A stretch of DNA of 49,457 nucleotides from Gemmatimonadota bacterium (GTDB taxonomy: Bacteria; Gemmatimonadota; Gemmatimonadetes; Gemmatimonadales; Gemmatimonadaceae), in assembly GCA_003152485.1 (NCBI GenBank), contig PMAE01000007.1, positions 1 through 49,457 of the forward strand, in the 5' to 3' direction. Made by a program: the position numbers and the translations under genes. Each line of letters opens with the position of its first letter. The stretch's first letter is position 1. The notes beneath the pieces are model-generated. The model ran no database searches. It saw only the letters and a list, made by a program, of their open reading frames with translations, and was not told the DNA's origin. This document shows, one piece after another, positions 17,913 through 25,213 of the stretch.

Positions 17913-18035
17913 AGAGGTGGGCGGGGTTGCGCTGAAATTCTAGGCGCTGTCCCTACCTGCTTCACGCCGTTCGGTTCAGACCGCATGTTTCAGCGCCCCT
18001 CGGACTGGCCAGCAAGACCCTACTGGAGATCGATC

Positions 18036-20399
18036 ATGGCTTGGACTCGTTCCGCCACGGCTGACGTCGCGCGATCGGTGCAGATCAGCGCAATACTGAT
18101 GCACGCATTGGCTGGCGGGGCATTGGTGCTGACCGGTCAATCCGCTGTCGGCCAGGCAGCGGCTCCGCCAACCGGGGCTAGCTCCTCGCTGAGCGTCGCC
18201 GACATTATGACCGGCTCACAGTTTCGGCTGAAGTTTCCCGGCGATCTGCGGTGGCTCGCGACTCCAGGGCCCGCCGCGTACACCACTGTCGAGCCGTCCC
18301 CCGACTCGAGCGGCACCGACATCGTGCGCTACGACGCTGCCTCTGGAGCCCGCTCGATCCTCGTGACAGCCCGTCAGCTCACGCCGGCCGGCGCGTCCAA
18401 ATCCCTTCAGATCGCAGACTACTCCTGGTCGCCCGATGGCAAACGGCTACTCGTCTTCACGAACACGGCTCGGGTATGGCGTGACAACACGCGGGGTGAC
18501 TACTGGGTTTTCGATCGGGCGTCCGGCGTCCTCGCAAAGTTGGGCGGCCCCGAGGCCGCACCATCGACTCTCATGTTTGCCAAGTTCTCCCCCGACGGCG
18601 GCCGAGCCGGGTATGTCCGCGAACACGATCTGTACGTTGAGGACGTGACCGCCCTGACGACCGGGCACGCCGCCGCTCCCGTCCGGCTCACGACTGATGG
18701 GTCGCCGACGACGATCAGTGGGACGTCGGACTGGGTATACGAAGAGGAGTTGCACATCCGCGACTGCTTCCGCTGGTCCCCCGACGGGAAACGGATCGCG
18801 TACTGGCAATTTGATCTATCCGGCGTTCGTGACTTCGATCTGATCGACGACACGGATTCCATCTACTCCTTCGTGGTACCGGTGCAATATCCGAAGGCCG
18901 GGACGACGAACTCCGCCGTCCGCGTTGGAATCGTGGCGAGTACGGGTGGACCAACGACGTGGATCTCATTGCCCGGTGATCCCCGCAACAACTATGTCGC
19001 CCGCCTCGATTGGGCGGCGAACTCGTCGGAGTTGGTGCTGCAACGGCTGAATCGGCTGCAAGACAACGACGCCGTGATGATCGCCGATGCGCAGTCGGGC
19101 GCCGCGCATACGGTGCTCACTGAACGGGATAGCGCCTGGGTGGACGTCGTGGACGACCTCACCTGGCTGCGCGGTGGCGCGGAGTTTCTGTGGGAGAGCG
19201 AGCGCGATGGATGGCGCCATCTCTATCGCGTTTCCCGCGATGGCAGCCACGTCTCGATCATCACCCCCGGCGCGTACGACGTCCTCGGCGTCCAGAAGGT
19301 GGTCGAGAATGCGTCGGTCCCGGGCGGTGGATGGGTGTACTTCCTAGCATCACCGGACAACGCGACCCGGCGGGCGCTGTACCGCGTGCGGCTCGATGGG
19401 AAGGGCGGTGCTGAGCGGGTGACACCTGCCGGCGAGCCAGGAAGTCATGGCTACGTGATCTCGCAGGACGGTCAGTGGGCGCAACACAGCTATTCCACCG
19501 CCGACCGGCCGCCCACCTTCGACATCGTGCGCCTCCCGTCCCACACCGTGGTGCGTACGACGGAAACGAATGCCGCGCTCCAGGCCGCGACGGCATCGCT
19601 CATCGCCGGCCGCCCTATGGAGTTTTTCAAGGTGGACATCGGGAGTGGTGTGACTCTCGATGGGTACATGATCCGGCCGCGCGACTTCGATGCGACGAAG
19701 CATTATCCCATGCTCGTCTTCGTTTACGGCGAAGTGGCGGCGCAAACGGTTCTCGATCGATGGGGCGACCGGCAACAACTCTGGTTTCGCTGGATCGCGG
19801 ACCACGGATATGTCGTCGTCAGCATGGACAATCGCGGCACTCCCGCCCCCAAGGGACGAGCATGGCGAAAAATGGTGTACGGCGCGCTCGGCGAGCTCTC
19901 CTCAGCTGATCAGGCAGCCGCGGTCCGGACACTCACCCGGACCCGCTCGTATCTCGATTCGACACGCGTAGCCATCTGGGGATGGAGCGGTGGGGGCTCG
20001 AACACGCTGAATTGCATGTTTCGATACCCCGACGTGTTCTCGGTCGGGATGGCCGTGGCGCCAGTGCCGGATGAGCGGCTGTACGACACGATATATGAGG
20101 AGCGCTACATGGGGCTTCCACAGGACAACGAGGACGGCTATCGCCGCGGCTCACCGATCAACTTCGCCGAAGGCCTGCGCGGTAAGCTGCTCATCGTCCA
20201 CGGATCGGGCGACGACAACGTTCACTACCAAGGCACCGAGCGCCTGGTCAATCGACTCGTGGCACTCGACAAACCGTTCGATCTCATGGTGTACCCAAAT
20301 CGAACGCACGCCATTCGCGAGGGACCCGGCACCACCGTCCACCTGTACTCGCTGCTCACCCGCTATCTGACGGACCACCTCCCCGCCGGAGGCCGATAA
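18036..20399 (+). CDS. Secreted S9 prolyl oligopeptidase, DPP IV type
   Basis: 787 residues from ATG 18036, which has GGAG about 7 nt upstream and begins a signal peptide ending near GQSAVGQA; an ATG at 17985 would put 17 residues before it. The middle is a DPP IV-type beta-propeller (YSWSPDGKRLLVFT, FRWSPDGKRIAYWQFD; WVYEEELHIRDCF contains the Glu pair that anchors the substrate N-terminus). The C-terminal hydrolase domain has Ser651 (GWSGGGSN), Asp726/727 (GSGDDNVHY) and His758 (NRTHAI). It should remove Xaa-Pro or Xaa-Ala dipeptides from peptides in the periplasm. A dispersed palindrome lies 83 nt downstream. Confidence 0.93.
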   Translation: MAWTRSATADVARSVQISAILMHALAGGALVLTGQSAVGQAAAPPTGASSSLSVADIMTGSQFRLKFPGDLRWLATPGPAAYTTVEPSPDSSGTDIVRYDAASGARSILVTARQLTPAGASKSLQIADYSWSPDGKRLLVFTNTARVWRDNTRGDYWVFDRASGVLAKLGGPEAAPSTLMFAKFSPDGGRAGYVREHDLYVEDVTALTTGHAAAPVRLTTDGSPTTISGTSDWVYEEELHIRDCFRWSPDGKRIAYWQFDLSGVRDFDLIDDTDSIYSFVVPVQYPKAGTTNSAVRVGIVASTGGPTTWISLPGDPRNNYVARLDWAANSSELVLQRLNRLQDNDAVMIADAQSGAAHTVLTERDSAWVDVVDDLTWLRGGAEFLWESERDGWRHLYRVSRDGSHVSIITPGAYDVLGVQKVVENASVPGGGWVYFLASPDNATRRALYRVRLDGKGGAERVTPAGEPGSHGYVISQDGQWAQHSYSTADRPPTFDIVRLPSHTVVRTTETNAALQAATASLIAGRPMEFFKVDIGSGVTLDGYMIRPRDFDATKHYPMLVFVYGEVAAQTVLDRWGDRQQLWFRWIADHGYVVVSMDNRGTPAPKGRAWRKMVYGALGELSSADQAAAVRTLTRTRSYLDSTRVAIWGWSGGGSNTLNCMFRYPDVFSVGMAVAPVPDERLYDTIYEERYMGLPQDNEDGYRRGSPINFAEGLRGKLLIVHGSGDDNVHYQGTERLVNRLVALDKPFDLMVYPNRTHAIREGPGTTVHLYSLLTRYLTDHLPAGGR

Positions 20400-20481
20400 G
20401 GCGAGCGATCAGCGGTCAACGGTCAACGGGTTGGCGATTGGCGGTCCCCCCACCCGCGACTGCCCACTATCGCCAGTGGCA

Positions 20482-20510
20482 TACGCAGCAGGGGCCGTTC
20501 GCGAACGGCC
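20482..20510. repeat. Dispersed palindromic repeat, copy 1
   Basis: TACGCAGCAGG runs into the perfect 18-bp palindrome GGCCGTTCGCGAACGGCC (20493-20510). Nearly the same sequence recurs at 30490-30519, again just past a secreted peptidase gene. After the core both copies keep a loosely similar CCGC-CACAATT(A)CCG tract. The rest of 20400-20695 holds no gene that I can support. Confidence 0.75.
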
Positions 20511-20695
20511 TCACGGGCTATCGGCCGCCACAATTACCGTTCATCACCACCCGGCCGCGGCCAATACTCGGATCGGCGCCGTGCGACCAGCGATCGCCAA
20601 TGTGCCAGGCAGCGTCTCCGAGCGCGGCGCGGGTGCCGGAGTGTGCGCGGATGTGATCACCATGTGGCCCTCAGCGTTGAGGACAGCGCCCAACG

Positions 20696-21031
20696 TTACC
20701 GCGCCCAACTCAGTGCCGCTAGCTCCGCGTTGCTGAGTTGCCACCAATCAACGGGGTACGTCCGCACCCGTCGGATCGCGGCCGCCGACATGAATACCAG
20801 CGACCAGCACCCGTCTTGCAGATGCTCCGTGACCTTCCACCAAACGCCCGCCGGTTCAGCGTACACACGCTCGATTCCATTCGACGAGCTGTGAAACGCG
20901 AGTGACCCGGCCCCTGATGCGACACCTGACACGTGTGGACCGCCGACATTACGAGCTTCCCAGACCAACGCCTGCAACGACAGCTCGTCAGAATCGGTAG
21001 CTCGAGCAGAGAGTTCGCTCGCTGAGGTCAT
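20696..21031 (-). CDS. Conserved-looking hypothetical protein, 111 residues
   Basis: Starts at ATG 21031 (MTSASELSARATDSDELSLQ). The C-terminal half is a compact, Trp-rich strand pattern: ERVYAEPAGVWWKVTEH, CWSLVFMSAAAIRRVRTYP, VDWWQLSNAELAALSW. No signal peptide or membrane span is visible. It reads as a genuine protein because codon choice follows the high-GC pattern and the tail has a repeated design (R-x-V-R-x-Y-P-x-x-W-x-x-L-S-x-x-E-L). Family unknown. It stands alone between the S9 peptidase and the phosphoesterase; 263 nt before 21295 show no further gene. Confidence 0.6.
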   Translation of the reverse strand: MTSASELSARATDSDELSLQALVWEARNVGGPHVSGVASGAGSLAFHSSSNGIERVYAEPAGVWWKVTEHLQDGCWSLVFMSAAAIRRVRTYPVDWWQLSNAELAALSWAR

Positions 21032-21294
21032 GGATGCCTGTGACCACGTGACGAAGGGACGATCTGAATGAGTGAGGTGCGCCGTTCGAGTACAGCGTTG
21101 CGCATGCACTGCAACACTTGAGAGTTTGGTGCACGTGACGTGACGAGATCGTGAAGAGTGCGTGACATCTTCGTCATGCTTGGCCCCGTCGAACGCTTCC
21201 CTGCCCCATGACGAATTAACTTTGGCACCGTGACGCGACCCGAGACCTCCAGGATCATGACCATGTTCACGACCGCGTACCGTATGAGAGCCTT

Positions 21295-22473
21295 ATGACA
21301 GCGTACCACAGAGGGGACACTTCACAGGTCGTCTCGCCGAGACGCCTGTCGGCGGGGATCGCTCGAGTCGTCGCGTGGTCCGCTGCCTGCGCGGGCGTAA
21401 TCGCCTGTTCCCAAACCCACGCCGCGCCCGCGCCGCCGGCCATCGGGCACGTCTTCGTCCTCGTACTGGAGAACGAGTCGTTCGACCGGACCTTTGGTCC
21501 CGCTTCGGCTGCGCCGTATCTCGCTGACTCGCTCGCCGGCCGCGGTGCGCTGCTCACCCACTACTACGGGATCGGCCACAACAGTCTCGACAATTACATC
21601 GCGATAATCAGCGGACAAGCTCCAAATGAGTCAACACAGCTCGATTGTCCGAGATTCACCGAGTTCAAGCTCACCCAACCCACGCTGGACGCGCATGGCC
21701 AGTCGATCGGCACCGGGTGTGTCTACCCGAACATGGTGAAGACCCTCGCAGATCAGCTGGATGCCGCGGGTCGGTCCTGGCGCGGCTACATGGAGGACAT
21801 GGGCAACGATCCCCATAAAGAGGCTGCCACATGCGGACATCCAGCCATCGGCGCCATCGACAGCACCACCCGCCGAGAGCCCCACGATCAGTACGGGACC
21901 AAACACGATCCCTTTGTCTATTTCCACACGCTGATCGACGACACCGCACGCTGCAGCACTCACGTCGTGAATTTGAACCAGCTCCGCACGGATCTCGCCA
22001 CCGTTGCCACCACGCCTAACTTCGCCTTCATCACGCCGAATCTCTGCAACGACGGACACGACGCGCCGTGCATCGACCATGCGCCAGGTGGCCTGGTTCA
22101 GGCGAATGAGTTCCTTCGCCAGTGGGTACCGCTTATCACTCACTCGCCCGCGTTCGCGGCCGACGGCGTGTTGATCATCACCTTCGATGAAGCATCGGGA
22201 GCGCCGGGCCAGGACTCATCGGCCTGCTGTGGCGAACAGGGACTCTCAGGACAGCCCCATCCGCCCGGAGGCGATGGTCCGGGCGGCGGCCGGGTTGGAG
22301 CGGTCGTCTTGTCTCCATTCATCCAGCCCGGCACAGTCAGTCACGTGCCCTACAACCACTACGCGTTGTTGCGCTGGATCGAAGACCAGTTCACGCTCTC
22401 CCACCTGGGCTACGCCGCCGACTCCGGCCTCGCGGTGTTCGGCGCCGATGTATTCGGCGGCCAGTCACGCTAA
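21295..22473 (+). CDS. Phosphoesterase-family (phospholipase C/acid phosphatase-like) lipoprotein
   Basis: 392 residues of the alkaline-phosphatase-fold phosphoesterase family. The N-terminus has a hydrophobic stretch ending in CAGVIAC-S, a plausible lipobox. The metal and nucleophile region is FVLVLENESFDRTFG, followed by YYGIGHNSLDNYIAIISGQ; FAFITPNLCNDGHD and LIITFDEASG supply further metal ligands, and PYNHYALLRWIEDQF is the usual C-terminal signature. It probably releases phosphate from a phosphoester outside the inner membrane. Its stop overlaps that of the convergent parB-like gene by 4 nt. Confidence 0.85.
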   Translation: MTAYHRGDTSQVVSPRRLSAGIARVVAWSAACAGVIACSQTHAAPAPPAIGHVFVLVLENESFDRTFGPASAAPYLADSLAGRGALLTHYYGIGHNSLDNYIAIISGQAPNESTQLDCPRFTEFKLTQPTLDAHGQSIGTGCVYPNMVKTLADQLDAAGRSWRGYMEDMGNDPHKEAATCGHPAIGAIDSTTRREPHDQYGTKHDPFVYFHTLIDDTARCSTHVVNLNQLRTDLATVATTPNFAFITPNLCNDGHDAPCIDHAPGGLVQANEFLRQWVPLITHSPAFAADGVLIITFDEASGAPGQDSSACCGEQGLSGQPHPPGGDGPGGGRVGAVVLSPFIQPGTVSHVPYNHYALLRWIEDQFTLSHLGYAADSGLAVFGADVFGGQSR

Positions 22474-23996
22474 CCCCCGCTGGGCGGTGGCCTCCGCCCC
22501 GCTTCCTCCGCCTCGACGAGGTCCCTGACTCGCCGCCGTGCATCGTCCGCTTGCCGCTCGACATCGCTGACGTGCGTCTCGAGCTGCTCGAACTCGGCCG
22601 GCCGTCGCTTGAGCCGCTCGGCCAACATCGGGATCGACAGCCCACCAAGTAGCCGCGGATTGATGGGGGGCCCCGCGTCCCCGGCGCGCCGCTGGCTGGG
22701 GGGCACCGGCATCGGGTTCTGGTCGTCAGGTATCGACTCGCCCGGCTGCCGATCGGTCCGCACGTCAGGCCGTTGATCCGCCACGCGCGTCGCGAGCTCC
22801 GCCTCCTCACGCGTGATCGCATCCCGCCATGCCTCCGTCGCTGCCGCGACTCCCCCGCCCCGCCGGCGTCGCCGCTGCACACGTCCGGCCGCAACCGCGG
22901 CGTCGTAGTCAGCCGTCGCATCGGCGGCGATCACCTGCAGGAGCCCGCGCACCCGTTCCAGAAACGCCTCCGGATCCTGCCGCACCGCACGAGCGCGCCA
23001 CGCCACACGGTACGTGACCGATGTGCCACGCGCGTTCCGTCCCGGCACGAACGTCACCGCCCCCGGCTCAGCCGCCGTGCGACCGCGGCGACCGGTAGCC
23101 CGCCGGATTCCGGCCGCTAATTGGTGCTCGTCTGATACTAATGTGTCACTGGCATCTGCACTCTTGCCCGCTTGATAAATCAACGTGTCAGTGACGTCTC
23201 TTTCGTCACTCTCTGCTACTAACTCATCATCGGTGCTCGACGCGGCCGTGAGCGCCATCACCCCCCGACGAAACGTGTCCGCGTCCGTCGCCGCCGCCCG
23301 AAGCGCACGCAACGCACGGTGCGTGACTCGGCCCGCCCGTCGCGCGCGGTCCCGCTCCTGTTCGTTCAACCCACCAAGTAACATCCCGATGCCAACGAGT
23401 TCCGACACTCGCCCCGCACTAAAACCGGTCGTCCGCTGCACCGAGTCACGCGTGAGTCCCTGCGCGAGCAATGTCAGGACGTAGGACACCTGGTCGATCA
23501 CGTGCATCGACGCTCGGACCTCGTTGGCCATCGCCTGGATCGCTAACGCACGATCCGGTGAGATCCGGCCCAGATTGATCGCCGGCACCGGGATCGCCAA
23601 CCGAAGTGCCGCCTCCAACCGATGCGTCCCGTCAACGAGCACGTATTCCACTTCACCCGGCAGCCCCTCCACCCGCACGAGGATCGGAACGTGGATCGTG
23701 CGCCCCGCCTCTTCAATCGCGACGACCAACTCATTGAAACGGTGGTCCTCCGTGAACGGTCGTACATATCGGCCCCGCCGCACCACGCGGCGTGCGTCGA
23801 GCACGAGTGCATTGTCGGCTCGAGCAACCCCCGACTCATAGTGGTCGCGCACCGGATGCGCCCCTTCCCCGCGCCCGCCACCACCACTGACCCGCTGGCC
23901 GGCATCCGATTCACCCGCCGTTGCACTCGGTGGAGATTGGACACCGAGCATCCCCGCGATCGCGGCACTCTGCACGCGTGACTTGGGCTTGGCCAT
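22470..23996 (-). CDS. parB: ParB-like partition protein
   Basis: 508 residues. After a disordered N-terminus (about 1-65), the ParB nuclease-like domain spans about 65-190. VDGTHRLEAAL fits the GxxRxxA nucleotide-binding motif, and ANEVRASMHVID fits the second motif (ENxxR in canonical ParB), so CTP binding is likely. A helix-turn-helix follows at about 200-225 (GLTRDSVQRTTGFSAGRVSEL). The last 250 residues are charged and have a second conserved-looking part (VTYRVAWRARAVRQDPEAF) and a likely coiled coil near the end (LKRRPAEFEQLETHVSDVER). ATG 23996 shares one base with the parA stop (TGATG). It is long for a chromosomal ParB and closer to plasmid or phage types. It converges on the phosphoesterase gene. 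Confidence 0.85.
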   Translation of the reverse strand: MAKPKSRVQSAAIAGMLGVQSPPSATAGESDAGQRVSGGGGRGEGAHPVRDHYESGVARADNALVLDARRVVRRGRYVRPFTEDHRFNELVVAIEEAGRTIHVPILVRVEGLPGEVEYVLVDGTHRLEAALRLAIPVPAINLGRISPDRALAIQAMANEVRASMHVIDQVSYVLTLLAQGLTRDSVQRTTGFSAGRVSELVGIGMLLGGLNEQERDRARRAGRVTHRALRALRAAATDADTFRRGVMALTAASSTDDELVAESDERDVTDTLIYQAGKSADASDTLVSDEHQLAAGIRRATGRRGRTAAEPGAVTFVPGRNARGTSVTYRVAWRARAVRQDPEAFLERVRGLLQVIAADATADYDAAVAAGRVQRRRRRGGGVAAATEAWRDAITREEAELATRVADQRPDVRTDRQPGESIPDDQNPMPVPPSQRRAGDAGPPINPRLLGGLSIPMLAERLKRRPAEFEQLETHVSDVERQADDARRRVRDLVEAEEAGRRPPPSGG

Positions 23997-24898
23997 CAAA
24001 CGGTCTCCCCCGGCGCCACCGCCGGTACATGGTCAGTCGTATTCACTCCCCCTAACGCGAGCCGGTCGTTGAGGGCGTCCGCTAACTGTCGGAATACTTT
24101 CGCCTCCTTGCTCCACCGCGCTGCAAATTCGACAGGCACCCCGTTCGTCGCCGCGTCGCTTATCCCCGAGAAATCAGGGATCGGTGGCTCGAGAAACGCA
24201 TCTGGGAAGGCAGCCCGATATGCCTCGAGAAAGGCATGGGGGTTGGCGCGACGGGCTTTCATCGCGTTGACCACGAAGCCGTCGAGCACCAGATCGGGAT
24301 TGAGTCGCGCGTCCTCCCGGATCCGCCGAGCGGTCTCCTGGATCATCTGCACACCCTCGGCGCTGTACCGCTCACACTGCGCCACTACGATGTAGCCGTC
24401 CGCCACAGTCAACGCTGTCTGGAGCCAGAGCCCTCCGGCTGGCGGCGTGTCGATGAGCACCACGTCGAAATCGTCGGTACGACCGCCATCGTCGGACGGC
24501 AAGCCGCTCCGCAATACTTCTCGGAACCGGAGCGCTGCACTGTTCCAATCGCGTATCTCAGGCTCCCACGCCGTCAATCCGCGCGTCCCCGGCACCAAAT
24601 AGAGCTCCGCCCGAGGCGCGAATCCGGTGCGGATCATGGCCGCCGAGAGCGGCACGGCCTCGCGTAGCACCGATTCAATCGTTGGAACATGGTCCGGCGC
24701 GGAGCCCAATAGGCCAACCGTTGCGTTCCGTTGACCATCGAAATCCAGCACCAACACCCGGAGCCCCAGCCCACCCGCCAAAGCGGCCGCGAGATTGGTC
24801 GCGAGCGTGGTCTTGCCCACACCACCCTTTTGCATCCCGATCGCAATCCAGCGCGCCAATGACCCCTCGCAGTCTTCAACATCAACCGCCAACACCAT
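23996..24898 (-). CDS. parA: ParA-like partition ATPase
   Basis: 300 residues from ATG 24898; a further ATG at 24988 would add 30 weakly structured residues. The deviant Walker A motif is GMQKGGVGKTTLATN with both lysines. VLVLDFDGQRNATVGLL is motif A', and FDVVLIDTPPAGG is the Walker B region. There is no N-terminal helix-turn-helix, so it resembles the short (type Ib) or chromosomal ParA rather than type Ia. It should drive DNA or cargo segregation with the ParB encoded directly after it. Two 13-bp palindromes lie 120-265 nt upstream and are candidates for operator or centromere. Confidence 0.88.
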   Translation of the reverse strand: MVLAVDVEDCEGSLARWIAIGMQKGGVGKTTLATNLAAALAGGLGLRVLVLDFDGQRNATVGLLGSAPDHVPTIESVLREAVPLSAAMIRTGFAPRAELYLVPGTRGLTAWEPEIRDWNSAALRFREVLRSGLPSDDGGRTDDFDVVLIDTPPAGGLWLQTALTVADGYIVVAQCERYSAEGVQMIQETARRIREDARLNPDLVLDGFVVNAMKARRANPHAFLEAYRAAFPDAFLEPPIPDFSGISDAATNGVPVEFAARWSKEAKVFRQLADALNDRLALGGVNTTDHVPAVAPGETV

Positions 24899-25018
24899 CA
24901 ATTCCGCGCCGTATTCTAGCGATTCGTGGACACCAGAGCTATCCGTATGAGCCGAAATGCGGCTGCGATGAGGAATTGAGGTGCGCATGAGGCGGTGAGT
25001 GGCACCGCGTTGACTGAC

Positions 25019-25031
25019 TTCAACTGTTGAA
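25019..25031. promoter_or_regulatory. 13-bp palindrome upstream of parAB, site 1
   Basis: TTCAACTGTTGAA, a perfect TTCAAC-N-GTTGAA dyad. A second site with the same half-sites lies 129 bp away at 25148. I found only single half-sites elsewhere in the window. The position upstream of parA makes a ParB-binding centromere or a ParA/ParB operator plausible. It does not resemble the usual chromosomal parS. Confidence 0.55.
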
Positions 25032-25147
25032 ATTGTTCACCATCCGCGCAATTGGTGGGCAGTAATTGCCATTGGCGCGTATATCGAAAATTGTCAAACA
25101 CCTCGATCTGCTTGGTGGGGCAGGGTGTGTATGGCGATTCTGCCGTT

Positions 25148-25160
25148 TTCAACGGTTGAA
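25148..25160. promoter_or_regulatory. 13-bp palindrome upstream of parAB, site 2
   Basis: TTCAACGGTTGAA, the same half-sites as at 25019 with a different central base. It lies between the divergent direction of parA and the 3' end of the beta-barrel gene at 25214, so it cannot be explained as that gene's promoter. Between the two sites there is also a GCAATT/AATTGC inverted repeat. Confidence 0.55.
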
Positions 25161-25213
25161 GTCGCACCGTTGACCGTCCGCCGCCCAACGTGCCTCCCAC
25201 TCTCATTCCACTT

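Noticed and set aside
20431..20736. 101-residue plus-strand ORF across the dispersed palindrome
   Set aside because: The shared VAYAAGAVRER translation with the copy near 30490 comes from the repeated DNA, not from homologous proteins. The flanking residues do not match.
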